Below are positions 1 through 5,169 of a stretch of 5,174 bases of DNA, piece by piece (the stretch's first letter is position 1; each line of letters starts with the position of its first letter). Source of the DNA: G020348185 sp964525045 (lineage in GTDB: Bacteria; Nitrospirota; Nitrospiria; Nitrospirales; UBA8639); NCBI GenBank assembly GCA_964525045.1, contig CAZGFD010000059.1:1-5174 (forward strand), in the 5' to 3' direction. Below the pieces are notes generated by a model, which did not search any database, was not told where the DNA came from, and worked only from the letters and a program-made list of their open reading frames with translations. The position numbers were made by a program, and so were the translations under genes.

Positions 1-41
1 GTGATCCGGTCGCTGCGTGATCAATTGCTCAGACACCAGAT

Positions 42-71
42 TTGAAAATAGCTCTTAAGATCAGGTAACAT
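42..71 (+). promoter_or_regulatory. possible sigma-70 promoter for cld
   Basis: TTGAAA (42-47) matches five of six bases of a -35 box. TAACAT (66-71) matches four of six bases of a -10 box, with an 18-base spacer. Transcription would start near base 78, leaving a leader of roughly 55 bases before the preferred cld start at 133. The -10 box is weak and its assignment is by eye only. If right, the ATG at 70 lies within the promoter and cannot be the translation start. Confidence 0.3.
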
Positions 72-82
72 GTATGTACATG
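69..82. promoter_or_regulatory. inverted repeat, candidate operator upstream of cld
   Basis: CATGTA (69-74) and TACATG (77-82) are perfect 6-bp inverted arms around a 2-base centre (TG). The flanking AA and TT extend the symmetry with one extra base on the right side. The repeat overlaps the 3' end of the possible -10 box, where a dimeric repressor could block transcription. Such a short palindrome can also arise by chance, and no regulator gene is seen in the window. Confidence 0.3.
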
Positions 83-121
83 GTTTAAAGGAGTTCATTT
101 TATCAAGAAATCACATACCTT

Positions 122-128
122 GGGAGGG
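122..128 (+). promoter_or_regulatory. ribosome binding site deciding the cld start
   Basis: The purine-rich GGGAGGG, containing GGAGG (123-127), lies five bases before the ATG at 133. The earlier in-frame ATG at 70 has only a weak AGG upstream. An AAAGGAG at 87-93 is also good but has no ATG, GTG or TTG in frame at the right distance. Confidence 0.65.
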
Positions 129-132
129 CGTC

Positions 133-981
133 ATGCAAATTATTAACATTAAAGCTTTTGTTCTATTGGCCGCTCTGGTGAGCTTGGGTGCCATCAATGC
201 CTGGGCTGTTCAAGGTCAATGGGCGGCATTCATTTATCTATTCCCAAAATCCGAGGCTTCTATGAATGATTCTTCGGCCCAGGCTCGACTTGGTCATAAA
301 ATTTCGCAAGCCTCCGCGGGATTTTCCAACGACTTTACCCCCCAAAAAAATGAAACGGACACCGTCCAGTACATTCGCGTGACCAAATATTTGCTGGAGG
401 GTAAACCGGTTTCAGATAAACCGGCCGCACTCATCCGTGCCGAATCCACCGACCGGAAAGTGTTGGATGAATATGTCGAGTCACTTGTCCGGATTGTAAA
501 GGATCATTTTCGACTGGAAACACGGTTTGCCGTAACCCGGGAGTTGAATTACACGGATGCGGAGACGCTCCAGCGCCTCAGGGACCATGCGCCGAAACGC
601 GGCACCGGGAAGGAACAACCAAACGCCGTGGTGTTTCCGCTATCAAAGACTTCAGCGTGGTGGACCCTACCGACGGATAAACGCCAGGACTATTTCTATG
701 CCAATCCGGCGTTGTTCGGCAAGGACCACCTTGGCCACAATGGGGTAGGGTTCAAGTATATACAACAAATTTTCCGCAAGTTGTATCATTCACGATTTAC
801 CGATCCACAGCAGGACTTTATGACCTATTTCGAATATGGCGACAATGACGCAGAAACGTTCGATGCTCTACTGTCTGGCCTCCGTGACCCTACTCATAAT
901 CAGGAATGGAAATATGTCCAAGAGAAGCCTATTGTCTATGGGAAGCGGACTGCTACTCCGGAAGAGATGCTGAAGCCATGA
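133..981 (+). CDS. cld: chlorite dismutase (haem b, periplasmic, lineage I type)
   Basis: Chlorite dismutase converts chlorite to chloride and O2 on a haem b. ATG at 133 is preferred over the in-frame ATG at 70: GGGAGGG (122-128) sits just before it, and the 282-residue product then opens with a typical signal peptide, KAF + hydrophobic stretch + AWA, with cleavage likely after residue 25. The enzyme would therefore be periplasmic. Pocket residues match the Nitrospira defluvii and Dechloromonas enzymes as I remember them: K172 followed four and five residues later by W176-W177, proximal His H202, and distal catalytic Arg R215 in RKLYHS, exactly 13 residues after the His as in the family. A TYFE motif (231-234) follows. 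Oddities: about 11 extra residues lie between the Trp pair and the His, and the Glu that normally hydrogen-bonds the proximal His does not align cleanly (H255 at the ungapped position, E258 nearby). The gene appears monocistronic or followed only by a tiny ORF. Family assignment is firm; in vivo activity is inference. Confidence 0.9.
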   Translation: MQIINIKAFVLLAALVSLGAINAWAVQGQWAAFIYLFPKSEASMNDSSAQARLGHKISQASAGFSNDFTPQKNETDTVQYIRVTKYLLEGKPVSDKPAALIRAESTDRKVLDEYVESLVRIVKDHFRLETRFAVTRELNYTDAETLQRLRDHAPKRGTGKEQPNAVVFPLSKTSAWWTLPTDKRQDYFYANPALFGKDHLGHNGVGFKYIQQIFRKLYHSRFTDPQQDFMTYFEYGDNDAETFDALLSGLRDPTHNQEWKYVQEKPIVYGKRTATPEEMLKP

Positions 982-999
982 ATTTGAACACAATCGAAC

Positions 1000-1019
1000 A
1001 GTTCTTGTGCCACAGAACT
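1000..1019 (+). repeat. small hairpin in the cld 3' untranslated region
   Basis: AGTTCT (1000-1005) pairs with AGAACT (1014-1019), and the stem can extend inward through GTG/CAC with one bulged T. It begins 19 bases after the cld stop. An outer pair ACAATC (990-995) / GATTGT (1034-1039) could enclose it. There is no real T-run after it, so it would be at best a weak terminator. It may instead protect the mRNA 3' end. Confidence 0.3.
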
Positions 1020-1062
1020 CTCTTGTAGAATTTGATTGTAAAGAACTTTGGAGAATCGAAAA

Positions 1063-1233
1063 ATGTTTCAATTTTCATCTGCAGACTCTCAGGGAATGAG
1101 CAGTTCAGAATTGCGACAACGACATTGCTATGGGGGGGGCGTGTTTCGAGGGGTCAGTCGATTGGACTTGCCGTCCCTCCACACCCATCGATTGTGCGAT
1201 GAATTCTATCGTTGGTGGTCTTGCAAATCATGA
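1063..1233 (+). CDS. candidate small ORF, 56 residues, unknown
   Basis: I do not recognise this protein. Support for it being real is contextual: GGAGA (1050-1054) lies eight bases before the ATG, and the stop falls 15 bases before a strong Rho-independent terminator on the same strand. The product has three Cys (22, 45, 54), three His (21, 40, 42) and a Trp pair (51-52). It has no membrane segment or signal peptide. An eight-G run (1132-1139) lies inside it. A one-base slip there would move translation to another frame, open to 1357 but running through the terminator. It could therefore be a small gene, a broken remnant or chance. No family similarity is visible. Confidence 0.25.
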   Translation: MFQFSSADSQGMSSSELRQRHCYGGGVFRGVSRLDLPSLHTHRLCDEFYRWWSCKS

Positions 1234-1247
1234 TTTCTTATCGGTCT

Positions 1248-1278
1248 CACGCCAGATATCACCGGCGTGCTTTTTTTT
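1248..1278 (+). terminator. Rho-independent terminator of the cld-side transcript
   Basis: CACGCC (1248-1253) and GGCGTG (1264-1269) form a GC-rich 6-bp stem with a 10-base loop. After one C comes an uninterrupted run of eight T (1271-1278). The T-run position makes it a plus-strand terminator; no T-run follows the hairpin on the minus strand. It lies 24 bases beyond the convergent stop of the lipoprotein gene, so it prevents read-through into that gene's antisense strand. Confidence 0.8.
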
Positions 1279-1301
1279 GGCAATCGGCGTACCTGACGTT
1301 G

Positions 1302-1799
1302 TTATCTTGTTGTTCGTTCGAATGTTTCCGCTCGAACTTTCAGTGCCTGATTCATGAGGTTGTAACCCTCCTCAATTGCGTCAAGAGATGCAAATGGCAC
1401 AGCGATACCACAAAAATTTTCCTTGTGTATGAATTTTGTCATGCCATCTCGTGCTTCAAGAGAAAATACGTGCTCTCCGAAGAAAATACCTTGTAAGCCA
1501 CCTCCCCAGGTCAGTTCTTTTAAAGGAACGATTCTCATGACATGCGGCTCAATTCTCACGACCTCATTATTTGGCTTATGAATTTCTACTTGTAAAGCCT
1601 TTCCTATTTCAAGTTTCCCATCGACCCGGACGTGGTAGGGATTCCATTGCGGGTATTGCTCATTGTCCACGAGAATCCCCCATACGGTGGCAGTTTTGGC
1701 ATTAATGTCTATTTCTGTATAAATGTGCTTCTTGGGAACGAGTGAGCATCCAGTAACCAATGACGTGATCAATAGGAATGCAGTTAAACCAAAACGCAT
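1302..1799 (-). CDS. SRPBCC-fold (START/polyketide cyclase-like) lipoprotein
   Basis: The 165-residue product starts with a short basic N-terminus, a hydrophobic stretch and the lipobox LVTGC with Cys18, a signal peptidase II site, so the mature protein is lipid-anchored at the cell envelope. Ser19 at position +2 does not signal inner-membrane retention. Residues about 27-160 follow the SRPBCC pattern: an opening strand (TEIDINA), the VWGILVDNEQYPQWNPY segment typical of these helix-grip proteins, a central run of strands, the FFGEHVFSLE strand (about 106-115), and a long C-terminal helix (about 137-160, DAIEEGYNLMNQALKVRAE). The fold usually encloses a hydrophobic ligand; here the ligand is unknown. 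Most relatives are cytosolic, so the lipoprotein form is somewhat unusual. The ATG at 1799 has only a weak AGAAG-type binding site. It converges on cld and diverges from the membrane-protein gene at 2577. Confidence 0.8.
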   Translation of the reverse strand: MRFGLTAFLLITSLVTGCSLVPKKHIYTEIDINAKTATVWGILVDNEQYPQWNPYHVRVDGKLEIGKALQVEIHKPNNEVVRIEPHVMRIVPLKELTWGGGLQGIFFGEHVFSLEARDGMTKFIHKENFCGIAVPFASLDAIEEGYNLMNQALKVRAETFERTTR

Positions 1800-1808
1800 A
1801 TCTTCTGA

Positions 1809-1818
1809 GACCTAGGTC
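1809..1818. promoter_or_regulatory. 10-bp palindrome just upstream of the lipoprotein gene
   Basis: GACCTAGGTC is a perfect 10-bp palindrome ending ten bases before the lipoprotein ATG (minus strand). Its position would suit a repressor site or a small leader structure covering the ribosome binding region. No convincing -35/-10 pair is seen around it, and chance occurrence is possible. Confidence 0.25.
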
Positions 1819-1889
1819 AATACAAAAATTAGCGGTCTGACTATGTGCCGCACCCGGACATGGTTTTGCAAAATGTCAAGGTCTGGGAC

Positions 1890-1905
1890 GCCATTTTTTT
1901 ATGGC
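1890..1905. repeat. short hairpin with a T6 loop
   Basis: GCCAT (1890-1894) and ATGGC (1901-1905) are perfect inverted arms around six T. Together with the perfect palindrome TTTTGCAAAA (1864-1873) and the GACAT/ATGTC arms (1857-1861, 1873-1877) it makes 1857-1905 unusually rich in symmetry. I cannot assign a role; a decayed dispersed repeat or mobile-element end is possible but unproven. Confidence 0.25.
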
Positions 1906-2148
1906 CTGAGCCGGGACACTTCATGCCCTGAAACATGGAACACGACAAACATCCCTAGGCCTAATGGTCCCCACCGGCTCCCTAAAGCTCCCCTTTGCAT
2001 CACCGAACGGATTAATTGACACACCATTGGTTCTTCGTTACCATATTTTTTGATCGAGAAACCAGGTAACCAGTCCTCTCCTCGAAGTCCCATTCTTCCT
2101 GTTTGTACCCCCATCGTGGAAGACTTTGCTATAGGGGTCATGTAAGTT

Positions 2149-2165
2149 CTGAGGGATGACCTCAG
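2149..2165. repeat. hairpin-forming inverted repeat
   Basis: CTGAGG (2149-2154) and CCTCAG (2160-2165) are perfect arms around GATGA. A further T-A pair and a G-T pair can extend the stem. No T-run follows on either strand, so it is not a standard terminator. Confidence 0.3.
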
Positions 2166-2344
2166 AGAAGGATTTTCCGAAAGGAAAAGTAAAGGGTAGT
2201 GGGCCCTAAACTGAAAAGAAATGTGATCGTACAGGGATTTGAGTAAAAAGAAAGACTTAATGTGATGTCGCCTCAATCGCAATTTACTGTAAGACGAAAG
2301 TCTATTTCCCCCCTTTCTGAGTACGTTCCAGAGAATTTACTCAG

Positions 2345-2383
2345 ATGTCATAACGCTGAAATACCCATAGGCTATTATGACAT
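2345..2383. repeat. 9-bp inverted repeat, candidate operator or hairpin
   Basis: ATGTCATAA (2345-2353) and TTATGACAT (2375-2383) are perfect 9-bp inverted arms separated by 21 bases. The arm centres are 30 bases apart, about three helical turns, so two protein dimers or a looped dimer could bind on one face of the DNA. As RNA the arms would form a hairpin. It lies about 195 bases upstream of the membrane-protein gene, within the divergent intergenic region, and so could regulate either flanking gene. Confidence 0.4.
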
Positions 2384-2561
2384 TCAATGGAGCTTCCTCT
2401 TGCCCTCCGTTTTGCCTTATTTCGGCTGGGGTGGACCACTAGATCTTTTTGCTGGTCGACTCCGGTTTCACTCCATGATGTAGTGCCCTCTCAGTTACAA
2501 GTTGTATTAAAAACGTACCGATCTGGTGGATGCGGAAGGTCTACCAGTCAAATTGTTATAC

Positions 2562-2567
2562 AAAGGA
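2562..2567 (+). promoter_or_regulatory. ribosome binding site of the membrane-protein gene
   Basis: AAAGGA lies nine bases before the ATG at 2577 and supports that start. A TATACA just upstream (2557-2562) resembles a -10 box, but using it would place the transcript start after the binding site, so it is unlikely to be the promoter. Confidence 0.55.
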
Positions 2568-2576
2568 TGGTTGTGA

Positions 2577-3563
2577 ATGGTTGAAAAGATTCTATTGAAT
2601 GTCCAGGATAGTTTGAAAACCACCTCGGGAATAGGGTACCACGTCGCCATTCTGGTGCTCAGTGCGACGATAGCCTTTTCCCTCCCCTGGGTCGCTGGAA
2701 ATCTTATGGCCAGGTGGTCAGCTATCGCAAACGGAAAAATCAGTCTATTGACCATAGAAATTGGCGTGGCCGTTTTCCTTATCTTTTTCTTTAATTTCAT
2801 GCGACAAAGCTACCATGATCGGCAACTTGCCAGAATGGCGACCTGGGCGGGTTTCGTCTCGTTTACCGCTACGTGTGGAGAAAGCGGACGAAAAAAAATA
2901 CGAAAACTCAAAGAGAAAAATGGCCGGGGCCGGATCGTCAAGGTTCTGGGTTCAAGCGGATACGCCACTTTTGTGGATCAAATGGGAGACTTATCCAACC
3001 TGCTCGGAAGATGTCTGGGTGCTGAAATTCTTTTAATGAACCCGTTTTCTTTGGCGGCGAGTCGGCGGGTTCAGGCGGTGGCCGATCCGGAATTTACACT
3101 GGAACGCTTTCGTGATGAGGTCTTTCAAAGTATTCAATTGCTCAAACGGCTCAAGGCGATGGGAAAGAATGTCAAGCTCAAATTGTATTCTGACCCTCCG
3201 CTATTCAAAATGGTCATTTTAGGCGATTACCTCTGGCTTCAGCATTACCATGCGGATCTTGATGTCCTGAGGATGCCCGAATTCCTATTTCAATACCACC
3301 CAAATCACCACGGGCTCTATACGGCTTTTTATCAATATTTCAATCAAAAATGGGAAAGTCATGCCATCCCGGATTATGATCTTGATACTGATGAACTGGT
3401 CTACCGAGGCGTAAATGGCAGAGAAAGCCAGCGAGTGCCGTTTTATTCAGGGGAGGGCAATGAATTGCCCGCCAGAGATGAGGTGAAGACGAAAAACCTT
3501 CCCCCCCTGACCGGAAAGATCTCCTTTCCGGTCAGAGATGAATTATTGGAGCAGGCGACGTAA
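2577..3563 (+). CDS. two-helix membrane protein with PLD-like soluble domain
   Basis: The 328-residue product has no cleavable signal peptide. Two hydrophobic segments (about 21-43 and 57-75) form a membrane hairpin with a short loop. A strongly basic linker follows (about 105-119), then a soluble alpha/beta domain (about 119-262), probably cytosolic. This domain has the strand-turn VLGSSG (123-128), the strand AEILLMNPFS (149-158) with following Arg pair R163-R164, a helix (about 173-195), a KLKLYSDPP strand (200-208), a core strand ending in Asp (KMVILGD, D217), and an aromatic patch (Y218, W220, H223, Y224). The order resembles phospholipase D-like domains that have lost the HxK catalytic motif, as in DUF5919-type regulators; this is my inference from pattern, not a proven match. 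The tail (about 263-328) looks disordered and ends over a 12-bp DNA hairpin. No partner gene is adjacent on its strand. A ligand-sensing or membrane effector role is possible; the function is unknown. Confidence 0.75.
   Translation: MVEKILLNVQDSLKTTSGIGYHVAILVLSATIAFSLPWVAGNLMARWSAIANGKISLLTIEIGVAVFLIFFFNFMRQSYHDRQLARMATWAGFVSFTATCGESGRKKIRKLKEKNGRGRIVKVLGSSGYATFVDQMGDLSNLLGRCLGAEILLMNPFSLAASRRVQAVADPEFTLERFRDEVFQSIQLLKRLKAMGKNVKLKLYSDPPLFKMVILGDYLWLQHYHADLDVLRMPEFLFQYHPNHHGLYTAFYQYFNQKWESHAIPDYDLDTDELVYRGVNGRESQRVPFYSGEGNELPARDEVKTKNLPPLTGKISFPVRDELLEQAT
3507..3535. repeat. perfect 12-bp hairpin inside the end of the membrane-protein gene
   Basis: CTGACCGGAAAG (3507-3518) and CTTTCCGGTCAG (3524-3535) are perfect inverted arms with a 5-base loop. 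The hairpin covers codons for the last part of the protein and ends 28 bases before the end of the stop codon. A seven-C run (3501-3507) abuts it. No T-run follows on either strand, so it is not a typical intrinsic terminator. It could stabilise the mRNA 3' end or be a dispersed palindrome that inserted into the gene end. Confidence 0.6.
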
Positions 3564-3634
3564 AATCTTTTCCACATCTTTGACGACGGCGTTTTCTATT
3601 GTCCTGCTTGATCCGCCGGCGAAAGGAACCCTCA

Positions 3635-3657
3635 CCCTCTCCCGAAACGGGAGAGGG
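3635..3657. repeat. 10-bp palindrome of dispersed-repeat type in the convergent spacer
   Basis: CCCTCTCCCG (3635-3644) and CGGGAGAGGG (3648-3657) pair perfectly around AAA. It lies between the ends of two convergent genes, where REP-like extragenic palindromes typically sit. Similar CCCTCACCCTCTCCC-type hairpins are, from general knowledge, widely scattered in intergenic regions of many bacteria. There is no T-run, but the very stable stem could still hinder read-through in both directions or block mRNA decay from the 3' end. Confidence 0.6.
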
Positions 3658-3691
3658 GATCAGATTCGCCTCTTTCATTCCGCAACTCTTC

Positions 3692-3988
3692 CTATCCCCC
3701 GGCCATTGCGCCCACGATTAATAAAGGCTCTTCCCCGGTTACGACTGCGTCAGGCAGGGGCGTATCGGGTGATTCGTGAGAGAGATCCAGTTCGCATGCG
3801 AAGATTCTGATGAACGGGCGGCGTTGCTTGGTCACGTGGTCGCGGATTGTTCCTCTTAACATGGGATAGTGGTCTTCAAGGGCGTCGAGGACTGAGGCTT
3901 GAGTCACGTTCCCTTTCACTTCCAATCGTAGCTCACCATCTTCCCGCGCAAGCGTCCGCAAATGGGCTGGAAGTTTGACCCTGATCAT
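3692..3988 (-). CDS. MoaD/ThiS family ubiquitin-like protein
   Basis: The 98-residue product has a beta-grasp pattern: an opening strand MIRVKLPAHLR, a second strand (RLEVKG, 21-26), a helix (ASVLDALEDHYPML, 31-44), then strands leading to the C-terminal GAMAGG. The terminal Gly-Gly is the hallmark of MoaD/ThiS sulfur carriers, whose end is adenylated by a ThiF/MoeB-type enzyme and converted to a thiocarboxylate. ATG at 3988 was chosen because ATGA overlaps the stop of the upstream propeller gene by four bases, implying translational coupling, and because the beta-grasp sequence starts right there. The open frame continues upstream to 4048 but those codons lie inside the propeller gene. It is somewhat longer than typical MoaD (about 80 residues). 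No MoaE, MoeB or thiamine gene is present, so molybdopterin or thiamine synthesis cannot be claimed; a dedicated carrier or protein-modifier role linked to the propeller is possible. Confidence 0.85.
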   Translation of the reverse strand: MIRVKLPAHLRTLAREDGELRLEVKGNVTQASVLDALEDHYPMLRGTIRDHVTKQRRPFIRIFACELDLSHESPDTPLPDAVVTGEEPLLIVGAMAGG

Positions 3989-5163
3989 GGCAGCATTTGA
4001 ACCTCGACGGATAAAACGGGAGGAAGGTCCCGGACAATCGGGCTCCAACTGTCTCCGGCATCAGACGAGGCATACACTTGTCCACCGGTAGTGCCAAAGT
4101 ACAGGCCGCAGGGCTCAAGCGAGTCGACGGTCATTGCGTCGCGCAACACATTGACATAGCAGTCCCGTTGCGGCAGGCCTTTCGTCAGGGGTTCCCACTC
4201 GTTGCCGCCGGTACGACTGCGATAGACCCGTAACCTGCCATCCGGCGGGAAATGCTCTGAATCGCTTTTGATCGGTACCACGTAAACGGTCTCTGGTTCG
4301 TGGGCATGTACGGAAATGGGAAATCCAAAATCGGTCGGCAAATTCCCGCTAATTTCGTACCATGATTCGCCGGCATCATCGCTGCGCATGACATCCCAAT
4401 GTTTCTGCATAAACAGCACGTTCGGACGTGAGGGATGGTTGTCAATGCGGTGGACGCAGTGGCCGACCTCGGCATCGGGGTCGGGAAGTTCATATGGGGA
4501 TTTCAGGCCACGGTTAATTGGCCGCCATGTTTTGCCGACGTCGTCACTACGAAAGACGCCAGCCGCCGAAATGGCGACATAGAGACGGTCCGGATTCGTC
4601 CGATCCAACAAAATGGTATGTAAACACATCCCACCGGCGCCCGGTTGCCACAAATGTCCTTTCGCATCCCGTAATCCGGAAATTTCCTGCCACGTTTGGC
4701 CTCCGTTGGCTGAGCGAAACAAAGCGGCATCTTCGACTCCCGCGTAAACGACATCCGGGTCGGTCAATGATGGCTCGAGATGCCACACTCGTTTGAACTC
4801 CCAGGGCTGTTGCGTCCCGTCATACCACTGGTGCGTGGTGAGCGGTTGGCCGGATTCAGGAGAAATGTCGTAAACGAATTTGTTGCTGACGCCGGCCGGG
4901 GGGTCAGAGGAATCGGGCATCCTTTCTCCGCCGGGTGGGTCCCACGTCCTGCCGCCGTCGTCAGATCGTTGGACGATCTGGCCGAACCAGCTGCTTGTCT
5001 GAGACGCATATAATCGATCGGGGTTCACTGGCGAGCCCTTGATGTGATAGATTTCCCAACCGCCAAAAAACGGCCCGCCGATGTCCCACTTTTTTCGTTT
5101 TCCATCTGATGTGAGGAGAAACGCCCCTTTCCGGGTCCCGACAAGCAACCGAATGGTACTCAT
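3985..5163 (-). CDS. BNR/Asp-box beta-propeller protein (sialidase-like fold)
   Basis: The 392-residue product has six Asp-box motifs of the form S-x-D-x-G-x-T-W: residues 67-74 (SDDGGRTW), 151-158, 206-213, 261-268, 316-323 (degenerate, SRTGGNEW) and 366-373. Each sits in a repeat of about 50-80 residues, often preceded by an NPDRLY-type strand, giving a beta-propeller like sialidases, Ycf48 or sortilin-type proteins. The usual sialidase catalytic set (Arg triad, nucleophilic Tyr) is not evident, so enzymatic sialidase activity should not be assumed. No signal peptide or membrane segment is present: the protein starts MSTIRLLVGTRKGAF, which is already the first strand, so it is probably cytosolic. 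AGGAG (5170-5174) lies six bases before the ATG. The gene is followed, with ATGA overlap, by the MoaD/ThiS gene. The promoter lies outside the window. Role unknown; a scaffold or binding platform for the ubiquitin-like partner is inference. Confidence 0.85.
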   Translation of the reverse strand: MSTIRLLVGTRKGAFLLTSDGKRKKWDIGGPFFGGWEIYHIKGSPVNPDRLYASQTSSWFGQIVQRSDDGGRTWDPPGGERMPDSSDPPAGVSNKFVYDISPESGQPLTTHQWYDGTQQPWEFKRVWHLEPSLTDPDVVYAGVEDAALFRSANGGQTWQEISGLRDAKGHLWQPGAGGMCLHTILLDRTNPDRLYVAISAAGVFRSDDVGKTWRPINRGLKSPYELPDPDAEVGHCVHRIDNHPSRPNVLFMQKHWDVMRSDDAGESWYEISGNLPTDFGFPISVHAHEPETVYVVPIKSDSEHFPPDGRLRVYRSRTGGNEWEPLTKGLPQRDCYVNVLRDAMTVDSLEPCGLYFGTTGGQVYASSDAGDSWSPIVRDLPPVLSVEVQMLP

Positions 5164-5169
5164 GTATTA

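Larger units (their letters stand above)
982..1301. other. gene-poor stretch after cld
   Basis: About 320 bases lie between the cld stop and the stop of the convergent lipoprotein gene. They contain the small hairpin at 1000-1019, the doubtful 56-codon ORF with its eight-G run, and the terminator at 1248-1278. I see no tRNA cloverleaf or known RNA motif. A long 3' untranslated region ending at the terminator is the simplest reading. Confidence 0.5.
1800..2576. other. long gene-poor region between divergent genes
   Basis: About 780 bases separate the starts of the lipoprotein gene and the membrane-protein gene. Open frames exist (minus 1899-2282 and plus 2262-2483) but have non-ATG starts, no ribosome binding site and no recognisable family. 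What stands out is a set of inverted repeats: TTTTGCAAAA (1864-1873), GCCAT/ATGGC around six T (1890-1905), CTGAGG/CCTCAG (2149-2165), and 9-bp arms at 2345-2383. A TTGACA (minus strand, 1874-1879) has no matching -10 box. The region may hold promoters for both flanking genes, a small RNA, or a decayed gene. Confidence 0.5.

Noticed and set aside
1..41. TGA-t-CAATTG-c-TCA imperfect palindrome (18-31) as a CRP/FNR-type site
   Set aside because: The spacing between the half-sites does not match the usual N6 or N4 arrangement, and the symmetry is imperfect.
70..132. N-terminal extension of cld from the ATG at 70
   Set aside because: It would put 21 polar residues before the signal peptide, has a poor binding site, and overlaps the possible promoter and palindrome.
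1130..1357. 75-codon plus-strand frame starting at the G tract
   Set aside because: It runs straight through the terminator hairpin and T-run into the antisense of the lipoprotein gene and shows no family pattern.
1899..2282. 127-codon minus-strand frame in the gene-poor region
   Set aside because: Its start is TTG without a binding site, internal ATGs also lack one, and the product has no recognisable domain or signal. A decayed gene cannot be excluded.
2262..2483. 73-codon plus-strand frame
   Set aside because: It starts at GTG with no good binding site, contains both arms of the 9-bp inverted repeat, and resembles no family I know.
3989..4048. 20-residue N-terminal extension of the MoaD/ThiS protein
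   Set aside because: These codons lie inside the propeller gene; the ATGA overlap and the start of the beta-grasp pattern both favour 3988.
4185..5013. Several 60-100 codon frames on both strands
   Set aside because: They are shadows of the beta-propeller gene, whose repeated Asp-box motifs show clearly which frame is coding.
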